A DNA stretch of 7,952 nt from Euryarchaeota archaeon UBA596 (GTDB lineage: Archaea; Thermoplasmatota; Poseidoniia; Poseidoniales; Poseidoniaceae): contig DAGQ01000129.1 in NCBI GenBank assembly GCA_002498205.1, positions 1 to 7,952 on the forward strand, given 5' to 3'. Of the stretch, positions 1 to 6,443 are shown in pieces; positions within the stretch are counted from its first letter, which is position 1; every line of letters starts with the position of its first letter. Position numbers and translations under genes: made by a program. The notes beneath the pieces were generated by a model. The model had not been told where the DNA came from, did not search any database, and was given only the letters and a program-made list of their open reading frames with translations.

Positions 1-1
1 T

Positions 2-568
2 TTGGCCTTGGTTTTAAGACACGCCCCAGAAAAATTCAGTGTTGAAATGGATATTAATGGATGGGTGGACGTATCATCTTTATGTGATGGTATAAAAGCC
101 CAAAGGAGAGATTTTCATTGGTTGAGACCATGGCACTTTGAAGCAGTAGCTACTACAGAAGAGAAAGGAAGATATGAAGTGCAAGGTGAAAGGATGAGGG
201 CTACATACGGCCATAGTATTGAAATTGAAATCGATTTACCTACAGACGATATCCCTGAAGTACTCTTTTATCCTGTAGACAAGGAAGAGGTTGATGACAT
301 AATTAAATTAGGAATTAAAGGAGGAGACCGTAGACATGTGCATTTATCTAAGTCCATAGCAAAAGCGTTTGAAGCAGGAAGTGTGAGGATTAATTCACCC
401 TCTATCGTTGAAGTTGATGCTATTCGGGCTATTGCTGATGGTGTGGAAATTTTTCGTGCGGGCAAATTAGTGTTTTTAACCGAAGAAATTCCACCTCAAT
501 ATCTTTACAAAGTATCTAATGACGATCCCGAATTATTGGAAGTTTTAGAAAATCTAGAAGAAGAATGA
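2..568 (+). CDS. kptA: RNA 2'-phosphotransferase, KptA/Tpt1 family (5' partial)
   Basis: This family removes the 2'-phosphate from RNA using NAD+, giving ADP-ribose 1'',2''-cyclic phosphate; in eukaryotes it finishes tRNA splicing, while its archaeal role is less clear. The visible 188 codons begin inside the first conserved block, so only a few N-terminal residues should be missing off the left edge. Seen: LVLRH with R6-H7, the NGWVDV segment (residues 19-24), RATYGHS (R66 to S72), RHVHLS (111-116) and FRAGKLVFLT with R152. These match the family's Arg-His-Arg-Arg catalytic set. The usual LYHGT strand is instead L88-F-Y-P-V92, so the conserved His-Gly-Thr is not recognisable. The C-terminus ends in an acidic tail (about 173-188). 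The gene ends one base before the convergent zinc-ribbon gene. Family assignment is firm; full activity is uncertain because of the altered motif. Confidence 0.9.
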   Translation: MALVLRHAPEKFSVEMDINGWVDVSSLCDGIKAQRRDFHWLRPWHFEAVATTEEKGRYEVQGERMRATYGHSIEIEIDLPTDDIPEVLFYPVDKEEVDDIIKLGIKGGDRRHVHLSKSIAKAFEAGSVRINSPSIVEVDAIRAIADGVEIFRAGKLVFLTEEIPPQYLYKVSNDDPELLEVLENLEEE

Positions 569-569
569 G

Positions 570-908
570 TCATAGTTTATGGCCACAAGATTCACAAAAA
601 TCTAGATTTTCAGTCATTTCATGATCACATTTAGGGCATACTAATGTATCTTCGCGATTAATTTTAGTGGTTTCCGAGGAGTTTCTTTTTTTAATTATTC
701 TAACAGCTTCTCGCTCCATGAATATATTCTTTAAGCCTAATTTTCTTTTTTCTTCTACATGATTTAGGAATTTCAAACCTTCTTGAATCGCAACTTCTAT
801 TTGCCATTGTCTTAATTCTCTCGCTTGTAAATCTAGTATTTCCGAAGTATCTTCTAATTCGGCTTGCATATGTTTTAGAAACATTTCAATATCTGTATCA
901 TCACTCAT
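570..908 (-). CDS. Small zinc-ribbon protein of unknown function
   Basis: I do not recognise a named family for this 112-residue protein. About residues 1-75 are charged and predicted helical, possibly coiled coil (ELEDTSEILDLQARELRQW and a second helix rich in Lys and Glu). A linker of about 15 residues leads to a C-terminal zinc ribbon with two CxxC knuckles, C91-P-K-C94 and C105-E-S-C108, ten residues apart. The protein should be cytosolic; no signal peptide or membrane segment is seen. I chose the ATG at 908 over an in-frame GTG at 917 because AAGGTGA (914-920) lies five bases upstream, and the GTG would overlap that site. It is divergent from the isopentenyl phosphate kinase gene and convergent with kptA. 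The helical-plus-ribbon layout could suit a nucleic-acid or protein partner, but this is only a guess. Confidence 0.8.
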   Translation of the reverse strand: MSDDTDIEMFLKHMQAELEDTSEILDLQARELRQWQIEVAIQEGLKFLNHVEEKRKLGLKNIFMEREAVRIIKKRNSSETTKINREDTLVCPKCDHEMTENLDFCESCGHKL

Positions 909-913
909 TAAAA

Positions 914-920
914 TCACCTT
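914..920 (-). promoter_or_regulatory. Shine-Dalgarno site of the zinc-ribbon gene
   Basis: Read on the - strand, AAGGTGA lies five bases before the ATG at 908. It matches the complement of the archaeal 16S rRNA 3' end and decides the start against the GTG at 917. Confidence 0.75.
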
Positions 921-940
921 AATACTTATTTAGCCACATT

Positions 941-950
941 GCATATTACA
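941..950. promoter_or_regulatory. Possible shared TATA-like element in the divergent spacer
   Basis: GCATATTACA reads as TGTAATATGC on the - strand, so it is AT-rich and TATA-like in both directions. On the + strand it lies about 25 bases before the kinase ATG at 972, which would give a leaderless transcript. On the - strand it lies far enough upstream of the zinc-ribbon gene to leave room for its Shine-Dalgarno site. The spacer is only 63 bp, so shared promoter DNA is expected. The exact element is a judgement by eye. Confidence 0.4.
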
Positions 951-971
951 TTGTGCATTGACGCCTGTATA

Positions 972-1772
972 ATGGCCGAGGAACTAGTCTTAATCAAATT
1001 TGGCGGAAGTCTGATCACGAATAAGTCAAAAAAGTGCTCACCTAAATATGAAGTGATAGATATCTTGTGTGCGGCAATTGAGAATATTTTAGACATGGGA
1101 AAAAAAGTAATCATTGTACATGGCGCGGGAGGGTATGGGCATATAAAAGCGAAAAAATGGAAAATTTCTGAAGGTCTAATATTGGATATTAAGAATGAAC
1201 AATATCAAGCCATAAACGAAATAAGAAACGATATGGAGGATTTGAATGAAATAATACTATCCACTTTATTGAAATATTCTATAGATGCGAAAAGCCATTC
1301 ACCTCACAAAAATGGTTATGGATTGGGAGTTGAATATTCATTGAATGAAGATTTCTATCAATTAATACAGCAAAACATAATTCCTGTTATTTATGGTGAT
1401 GTTGTAGATAGCAATACAGTAAAAGAATTTGGAATTTTATCTGGTGACGATTTATGTGAAATTATTTGTAATAGCTTAAAACCTTCTCATGTAATTTTCG
1501 CAATAGACGGCGCATTAGGATTAATTGACGACCCTAATTTACCGAATGGAGGGAATTTAATTCGGAATTATGTCCCAGGATCTGAAATTATAACTAATGA
1601 AGTTCTAAATGATGTAACTGGTGGAATGACTTTAAAATTAAAGAGAGCAATAAATTGTTATGAATCTGGTGCAAGAGTTTCAATAATAAATGGCAATAAT
1701 ACAGAAATGATTCTTAAAGCGATTCGCGGAGAAGATTTTGTAGGTACAGAATTTTCAAATAATGCTATTTGA
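972..1772 (+). CDS. ipk: Isopentenyl phosphate kinase
   Basis: Phosphorylates isopentenyl phosphate with ATP to give isopentenyl diphosphate, the last kinase step of the archaeal mevalonate pathway. The 266-residue protein shows the amino-acid-kinase fold landmarks: IKFGGSLIT near the N-terminus with K9, then HGAGGYGH (50-57) ending in H57, the position of the substrate-binding catalytic His in characterised members. Further along are YGDVV (141-145), LSGDD (156-160), AIDGALG (177-183), DVTGGM (214-219) and a basic helix with K222 and K224. Length is typical. The usual GGGSFGH reads GAGGYGH here, so a conserved Ser is Gly54. I chose the ATG at 972 because an upstream in-frame TTG at 939 adds residues with no family similarity. 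No Shine-Dalgarno is seen, so a leaderless message is likely. It is followed 67 bases later by the isomerase. A fosfomycin-type or other related kinase is less likely given this context. Confidence 0.93.
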   Translation: MAEELVLIKFGGSLITNKSKKCSPKYEVIDILCAAIENILDMGKKVIIVHGAGGYGHIKAKKWKISEGLILDIKNEQYQAINEIRNDMEDLNEIILSTLLKYSIDAKSHSPHKNGYGLGVEYSLNEDFYQLIQQNIIPVIYGDVVDSNTVKEFGILSGDDLCEIICNSLKPSHVIFAIDGALGLIDDPNLPNGGNLIRNYVPGSEIITNEVLNDVTGGMTLKLKRAINCYESGARVSIINGNNTEMILKAIRGEDFVGTEFSNNAI

Positions 1773-1788
1773 TGAGTAATTTAATCTA

Positions 1789-1795
1789 TTTTTTT
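1789..1795 (+). terminator. Oligo-T stretch between kinase and isomerase genes
   Basis: A run of seven T residues sits 17 bases after the kinase stop codon with no obvious hairpin. Archaeal RNA polymerase can stop at such T runs, so part of the transcription may end here. Readthrough into the isomerase is equally possible. Confidence 0.4.
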
Positions 1796-1797
1796 GT

Positions 1798-1808
1798 AAT
1801 ATCTATAT
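1798..1808 (+). promoter_or_regulatory. Candidate TATA box of the isomerase gene
   Basis: The AT-rich stretch around AATATCTATAT lies about 35 bases before the ATG at 1840. A transcript starting about 25 bases downstream would carry a short leader that just includes the GGTGG site at 1831. Together with the T run just before it, this suggests the isomerase-synthase pair can be transcribed apart from the kinase. Confidence 0.4.
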
Positions 1809-1830
1809 GCAAAGATATTTTCCGGGTATT

Positions 1831-1835
1831 GGTGG
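1831..1835 (+). promoter_or_regulatory. Shine-Dalgarno site of the isomerase gene
   Basis: GGTGG precedes the ATG at 1840 with the same GGTG-to-start spacing seen at uS12, uS7 and the zinc-ribbon gene. The earlier in-frame ATG at 1807 has no such site, so 1840 is preferred. Confidence 0.7.
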
Positions 1836-1839
1836 CTGC

Positions 1840-2514
1840 ATGAAATCTCGAGAATTATTAGGAAGTTATGATTCAAACCAATCTGAAATGATGGATGAAT
1901 CATGCATTAATGTAAATTCATTAGATGAGGTTTTAGGACCCATATCAAAATTTGAAGCACATAGAGACGAGGGAGTTTTACATAGAGCATTTAGTGCATT
2001 AATCTTCGATAATAAAAATAGGTTGTTAATTCAAAAAAGATCGGATGATAAAATTACATTTCCGGGATATTGGGCAAATAGTTGCTGTAGTCACCCACTA
2101 TATGACTATGAAGAATTAGAAACAGGTTCTGAAATAGGAGTTGCTAAAGCTGCAATAAGAAAAATACCACAAGAGCTTGGTATTGATACTTCAAAAATGG
2201 AACCATCGGATTTTAATCTCATTGGTAGATTTGAGTATAAAGCGAGAGCGGAATCAGGATGGCTTGAACATGAAATTGATTATGTTATTGCCACTCACTC
2301 TGATGTTGAATTAAATATTAATTTAAATGAAGTTTCTGAGATAAAATGGTGTTCTAAATCCGATTTATTTGATTTTTGTGAAGAAAATCATGAAATAATA
2401 GCGCCCTGGTTTTTAGCAATTATTGACTTATACTTGACAGATTGGTGGCCTAATGATTCTTCCGACTATCAGAAATATGATATGGAAATTATGAATAAGG
2501 GGGACTTGACATGA
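1840..2514 (+). CDS. idi: Isopentenyl-diphosphate delta-isomerase, type 1 (eukaryote-like)
   Basis: Interconverts isopentenyl and dimethylallyl diphosphate, supplying the starter for prenyl chain growth. The 224-residue Nudix-fold protein has the expected metal and catalytic residues: H41 and H48 (seven apart, as in the E. coli enzyme), C83-S-H85 in NSCCSHP, and E143-H-E145 in the LEHEIDY motif. A degenerate Nudix helix, AAIRKIPQELGI, spans 105-116. ITFPGYWAN (72-80) is the substrate-loop signature. Beyond the roughly 180-residue bacterial core it has an N-terminal stretch matching the human ENCILVD region (ESCINVN, 20-26) and a C-terminal APWFLAIIDLYLTDWW (188-203), both features of eukaryotic enzymes. 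The alternative start at 1807 adds 11 residues and lacks a Shine-Dalgarno. The stop overlaps the next gene's ATG by four bases, so the two are probably co-translated. Many archaea instead use the unrelated FMN-dependent type 2 enzyme. Confidence 0.94.
   Translation: MKSRELLGSYDSNQSEMMDESCINVNSLDEVLGPISKFEAHRDEGVLHRAFSALIFDNKNRLLIQKRSDDKITFPGYWANSCCSHPLYDYEELETGSEIGVAKAAIRKIPQELGIDTSKMEPSDFNLIGRFEYKARAESGWLEHEIDYVIATHSDVELNINLNEVSEIKWCSKSDLFDFCEENHEIIAPWFLAIIDLYLTDWWPNDSSDYQKYDMEIMNKGDLT
2497..2503 (+). promoter_or_regulatory. Shine-Dalgarno site of the prenyl synthase gene
   Basis: AAGGGGG lies inside the last codons of the isomerase, seven bases before the ATG at 2511. With the ATGA stop-start overlap it indicates coupled translation of isomerase and synthase. 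Confidence 0.7.
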
Positions 2515-3509
2515 GTTTGCCTGATTCTGTTAAGTATAGCCTTAAAGAACATTCACCCATAATTGAAGAAATAATAATCTCCACACTTTCTGCTAGTAAA
2601 CAAGAGAAGTTACAATCTGCTATGCTCTATTTGCTGAAAAGTGGAGGTAAAAGATTGAGGGCTACATTACCCTACCTAGTTGGTGATTTGTTGGGAAGTC
2701 CAAAACATTCACATTATGAACTAGGCGCGGCTATCGAAATAATACATAATTTCACGCTAATACATGATGATATTATGGATAATGATTCTGTAAGGAGGGG
2801 GCAACCATCAGTACATGTTGCTTTTGACGTCCCCACTGCAATAAATGCAGGAGATGCCATGTTGGCAACAGCATTTGAGTTAATCTCTTCATCCAAACAC
2901 ATAGCGATTGAAAAATTGCCTGGATTAGTAAAAATTATTGGTGAAATGGTAAGAAGAGTTTCAGAAGGCCAACAATTAGATATCGATAATGAAAATAGAA
3001 GAAATATTAGTATTGATGATTATTTGTATATGATCGAGGGGAAAACAGCGGTTATGTTTGAAGCATGCGCTAAGATTGGTGGGATTTTATCAAATGCCTC
3101 TGAAGAAGAGATTGAATTACTCGGCAAATGGGGTTTAAACTTAGGTTTGTGTTTTCAGATAGTTGATGACTTAATCGATGTTATTTCTGATTCAAATACG
3201 TCTGGTAAACCCCTTGGAAGTGATTTAATACAAGGTAAAATGACTTGTATAACCATTCATGCCATTAATTCTAAAGATTATGATTTAAAGAATCTTGATT
3301 TGGTTTTAGGTAAGGGTGGGGAAGTTAGTAGAGACTTAATTGATTTAGCAATATCCGATTTAAATAAAAGCGGAAGTATTGATTATTGTCGTGATTTGGC
3401 AAATAAGTATCATAAAATTTCTAAAGAATGCTTAACATCCTTCAACAAAAATGATGCATATGCGGTATTATCCGAATTAACAGATTATCACATTAATAGA
3501 ATTAAATAA
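2511..3509 (+). CDS. Geranylgeranyl diphosphate synthase (trans-prenyltransferase)
   Basis: Condenses DMAPP with successive IPP units to a C20 allylic diphosphate, the chain precursor of archaeal ether lipids. The 332-residue all-helical prenyltransferase carries GGKRLR (45-50), the first aspartate-rich motif D86-D-I-M-D90 followed by RRG (95-97), the K178-T pair, and the second motif D219-D-L-I-D223, then GSDLIQGKMT (236-245). Chain length: the residue five before the first motif is F81 and the one four before is T82. Archaeal type I geranylgeranyl synthases have an aromatic residue at -5 and a small one at -4, whereas farnesyl synthases have bulk at both, so C20 is my prediction. Start is fixed by the Shine-Dalgarno and the four-base overlap with the isomerase. 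The stop directly abuts the EF-2 stop on the other strand. A longer-chain polyprenyl product is the main alternative. Confidence 0.92.
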   Translation: MSLPDSVKYSLKEHSPIIEEIIISTLSASKQEKLQSAMLYLLKSGGKRLRATLPYLVGDLLGSPKHSHYELGAAIEIIHNFTLIHDDIMDNDSVRRGQPSVHVAFDVPTAINAGDAMLATAFELISSSKHIAIEKLPGLVKIIGEMVRRVSEGQQLDIDNENRRNISIDDYLYMIEGKTAVMFEACAKIGGILSNASEEEIELLGKWGLNLGLCFQIVDDLIDVISDSNTSGKPLGSDLIQGKMTCITIHAINSKDYDLKNLDLVLGKGGEVSRDLIDLAISDLNKSGSIDYCRDLANKYHKISKECLTSFNKNDAYAVLSELTDYHINRIK

Positions 3510-5717
3510 TCAATCCGTATAATATGTTTCAGTAGGTTTTTCTGCTTTTAGACCTTTACGTTCTCTGATACTTCCGATTACTTTTTCAATTAATTGTGGA
3601 GGTACCATATCAAAACCTCTATTCTCTGAATTCCATATGGCTCTCCCTTGACTTGCCGCCCTAATATCATTTGAGAATCCAAATGTTTCAGCGACAGGTA
3701 ATGTTCCGATAACTGTAGTAGACTCACCTTCGGACGGCATATCTTCAATGATACCTCTTCTTTGTGTTATTTCACTTGTAACTCCACCAAGCCAATTATT
3801 AGGTACACTAACAAATGTTTTTTGCATTGGCTCCATCATTACAGCTCTAGCACGTAGCATTGCACCTCTAATTGAGTTTCTAACAGCAGGTATTGTCTGT
3901 GCCGGACCTCTGTGGATTGCATCTTCATGAAGTTTAGCATCAACTAATCTAACCATCATGCCCATTACAGGCTCTTCAGCAAGTGGTCCTTTTTTACAAA
4001 CTTCATTAAATGCTTCAATAATTAACTCGCGTGTTTCGTGAAGGTTTTGAATACCTTTAGTAGCATTAATGAGTACGTTAGTACCCTTAATAGAGTAAAT
4101 ATTCCGCATCATGTCTTTATTTAATCCATATTCTGCGAATTTATTTCCAACTTCTTTACGATCTCCTTGACGTACAGTGCCATCTCCAAACTCACCATTC
4201 CTTAGTGCTTTGATAACATCTTCTGGCAATGGTTCAACCTCAACATAAAATCTATTATGTCTGTTAGGTGATTTTCCTTCAAATGCACGGCCGTGGTTAT
4301 TACTTTCTACAGATTCACGATAAACAACGATTGGTGGTGAAACCTTAACTTGAATCCCTTGTTCTTCTTCTATTCTGTATGTTGTAATTTCTAAATGTAA
4401 TTCACCCATGCCTGCAAGTAAAGCTTCGCCAGTTTCTTGATTTGTCGATACTTCAAGCGATGCATCGGATTTAGCTAAGGACCTTAATGCATCAATGAAT
4501 TTAGGTAAATCTTTCATGTTTTTCGGCTCTACTGCGACTGTAACTACTGGTTCGGAATAGTGTCTAATTGCCTCAAAAGGAGTTGTTTCAGGATCTCTTA
4601 CGACTGTGACTCCCGCAGCCGCTGAACGGATTCCAGTTACCGCGGCAATATTCCCCGCTACAACCGAGGGTACGGGGATCCTATCTCCTCCAACCATCAT
4701 TGAAACTTGTTGAACTCTTTCGGCTTTTGCTGCACCTATTGCCCACACAGATTCTCCATGATTAATTGATCCAGAATATAATCTTCCTACAGCGACCTCA
4801 CCTGCATGAGGATCCATCCATATTTTTGTAATCATCATTGCCAACTCTCCTTTCGGATTGCAAGTTAGCATAGATTTCCCAATTTCACTTTCTAAATCAC
4901 CCGTCCATATGTTTGGTATTCTGTATAATTGAGCTTGTTTTGGGCTTGGTAATTCAGAAACAGCCATATCAAGTAAAACTTCATGGACAGGGGCTTTTTT
5001 AGCTAATTCTCTTTGATTTTCATCATTACAATATTGAAAAATATCTTTAAAATTAATTCCTGATTTTTTCATAAATGGGACTGTAATACCCCAATTATGG
5101 TATGCTGAACCAAAAGCAACAGTCCCATCCGCTACATTTACTTGCCAATCTTTTTTATGTTCGTCAGGCGCAAATTGTTTAATTAAGGTATTAACTCTCG
5201 TTATTTGCTCTTGGAATCTTGCCATCATATCTTCTGGAGTAACTTGTAACTCGTTGATTAAACGATCTACTTTATTGATGAATAAAACTGGCTTCACCTT
5301 CTCTTTAAGTGCTTGCCTTACTACAGTTTCAGTTTGCGGCATAGCTCCTTCAACAGCACAAGTCAGGATAAAACATCCGTCTACGGCCCTCATTGCCCTT
5401 GTTACATCTCCTCCAAAATCAACATGCCCTGGAGTATCGATTAAGTTAATCAGGAAGTCGCTCCCTTCTACAGCATGCACCATTGATGCACTAGCAGCAT
5501 TAATTGTAATTCCTCTGGCACTTTCTTGCTCATCAAAATCTAAAACTCTACTTTTTCCAGCAAGTTCTTCACTCATCATTCCGGCTCCAGCAATCAAATT
5601 ATCTGAAAGTGTAGTTTTACCATGATCGATGTGTGCTGCAATACAAAGATTACGTATTTGATCTAGTTCGTGCATCACTTCTGTGGCTCTCTTAATATTA
5701 TCTTCTTTCCTTCCCAT
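3510..5717 (-). CDS. fusA: Translation elongation factor EF-2
   Basis: GTPase that drives ribosomal translocation. The 735-residue protein has all G motifs: AHIDHGKT (28-35), RGIT of switch I (68-71), DTPGH (94-98), NKVD (148-151) and a G5 SAY (204-206). Domain III carries AGMGELHLE (435-443). Domain IV carries LHEDAIHRGPAQ, with H602 as the diphthamide acceptor, which marks it as archaeal/eukaryotic EF-2 rather than bacterial EF-G. Length is normal for archaea. I chose the ATG at 5717, giving MGRKED, because homologues begin MGR(K/R)ED and a GGTG site sits six bases upstream; an in-frame TTG at 5729 lies upstream of that site. It is third in the rps12-rps7 operon, separated from rps7 by 78 bases. 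The EF-1 alpha and rps10 genes that commonly follow in archaea are absent; the next gene is the convergent prenyl synthase. Confidence 0.97.
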   Translation of the reverse strand: MGRKEDNIKRATEVMHELDQIRNLCIAAHIDHGKTTLSDNLIAGAGMMSEELAGKSRVLDFDEQESARGITINAASASMVHAVEGSDFLINLIDTPGHVDFGGDVTRAMRAVDGCFILTCAVEGAMPQTETVVRQALKEKVKPVLFINKVDRLINELQVTPEDMMARFQEQITRVNTLIKQFAPDEHKKDWQVNVADGTVAFGSAYHNWGITVPFMKKSGINFKDIFQYCNDENQRELAKKAPVHEVLLDMAVSELPSPKQAQLYRIPNIWTGDLESEIGKSMLTCNPKGELAMMITKIWMDPHAGEVAVGRLYSGSINHGESVWAIGAAKAERVQQVSMMVGGDRIPVPSVVAGNIAAVTGIRSAAAGVTVVRDPETTPFEAIRHYSEPVVTVAVEPKNMKDLPKFIDALRSLAKSDASLEVSTNQETGEALLAGMGELHLEITTYRIEEEQGIQVKVSPPIVVYRESVESNNHGRAFEGKSPNRHNRFYVEVEPLPEDVIKALRNGEFGDGTVRQGDRKEVGNKFAEYGLNKDMMRNIYSIKGTNVLINATKGIQNLHETRELIIEAFNEVCKKGPLAEEPVMGMMVRLVDAKLHEDAIHRGPAQTIPAVRNSIRGAMLRARAVMMEPMQKTFVSVPNNWLGGVTSEITQRRGIIEDMPSEGESTTVIGTLPVAETFGFSNDIRAASQGRAIWNSENRGFDMVPPQLIEKVIGSIRERKGLKAEKPTETYYTD

Positions 5718-5723
5718 GTCCAA

Positions 5724-5727
5724 CACC
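5724..5727 (-). promoter_or_regulatory. Shine-Dalgarno site of the EF-2 gene
   Basis: On the - strand GGTG lies six bases before the ATG at 5717. It overlaps the alternative upstream TTG start (5727-5729), which argues against that start. Confidence 0.65.
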
Positions 5728-5795
5728 AATATGTCTACTAATTGTGCGACTTAAATGGAGTTCATAAATCCGACGTATGAAATCCTCTAAATTCA

Positions 5796-6434
5796 TTATC
5801 TTGCGGAGGCGGCAATTCTTTCTATTTCTTCCTTTTTAGAAATCGCAAAAGATGTTGCATCTCCATTACTTGCTTTAATTAATTCATTAACAATACAATC
5901 CTTCAAACTCCTTTTCGATTTTGAAGTTCCTTGAGTTGCCCCTTTTGCCAAGTTTCTGATTGCTGTATCTAATCTTCTACTTGGTGAAGAATCTACGGCT
6001 TTTGGCTGGGATACTGCACCAAACCTAATTCTAGTAATCTCTTCCCTTTGCGCAGAATTAATTATTGCATCAACAAATATTTGTAAAGGGTTTTGATCTG
6101 TTTTTTTATTAATTTCATCTAAAGCACCTCTGAAAGCTTTCGTTGCACTTTGTTTTTTACCTGTGTACTTTCCAGACCTCATTAAATTATTGATATATCT
6201 TTCCGAAAGTGATAATTTGGACTTCCCAAACCACGTGTTTGCATGTTTTCCCCCAGTATGAGGTGTTCCGACTTGCTTTAAGTTAATGTATTTTGATAAT
6301 CCTGGGTCAGCACAAATAACTTCTGAAGTGTCCCATTTACCAAAAACCAAAGTTCCTAAGCCTGCAATTGGAGATTCGTCTATTACAGGCTCTTCTTCTG
6401 AAACTTCATCAACAATAATTTCTTCATCAGTCAT
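5796..6434 (-). CDS. rps7: 30S ribosomal protein uS7 (S7)
   Basis: Binds the 3' major domain of 16S rRNA and nucleates assembly of the small-subunit head near the mRNA exit channel. The 212-residue protein has an acidic N-terminal extension (about 1-22, rich in Glu and Asp), then the uS7 core: SERYINNLMRSGKYTGKK (77-94), NPLQIFVDAI (115-124), NSAQREEITRIRFGAVSQPK (126-145) with the AVDSSPSRRLDTAIRNL segment after it, and the typical C-terminus ERIAASAR. The ATG at 6434 is supported by GGTGA (6439-6443) on the - strand, which overlaps the rps12 stop codon. The gap to rps12 is eight bases, so the two are one operon with coupled translation. Its stop codon TAA shares its last base with an ATG that opens a short reading frame in the spacer to EF-2. 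Confidence 0.96.
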   Translation of the reverse strand: MTDEEIIVDEVSEEEPVIDESPIAGLGTLVFGKWDTSEVICADPGLSKYINLKQVGTPHTGGKHANTWFGKSKLSLSERYINNLMRSGKYTGKKQSATKAFRGALDEINKKTDQNPLQIFVDAIINSAQREEITRIRFGAVSQPKAVDSSPSRRLDTAIRNLAKGATQGTSKSKRSLKDCIVNELIKASNGDATSFAISKKEEIERIAASAR

Positions 6435-6438
6435 TATC

Positions 6439-6443
6439 TCACC
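6439..6443 (-). promoter_or_regulatory. Shine-Dalgarno site of rps7, overlapping the rps12 stop
   Basis: GGTGA on the - strand shares a base with the TAG stop codon of rps12 (6443-6445) and ends four bases before the rps7 ATG. A ribosome finishing uS12 is therefore placed to restart on uS7. Confidence 0.65.

Noticed and set aside
1767..1776. TGATGA at the end of the kinase gene as a C/D-box RNA
   Set aside because: No matching D box (CTGA) or paired C'/D' motifs at the right distance, and the hexamer overlaps the stop codon by chance.
1807..1839. An earlier ATG start for the isomerase
   Set aside because: The added residues MQRYFPGIGGC have no counterpart that I know in the family, no Shine-Dalgarno precedes them, and they overlap the likely TATA box.
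5254..5625. A 123-codon open frame on the + strand inside the EF-2 gene
   Set aside because: It lies opposite the conserved GTPase domain of EF-2, has no family similarity that I can see and no ribosome site; it is the shadow of a highly conserved gene.
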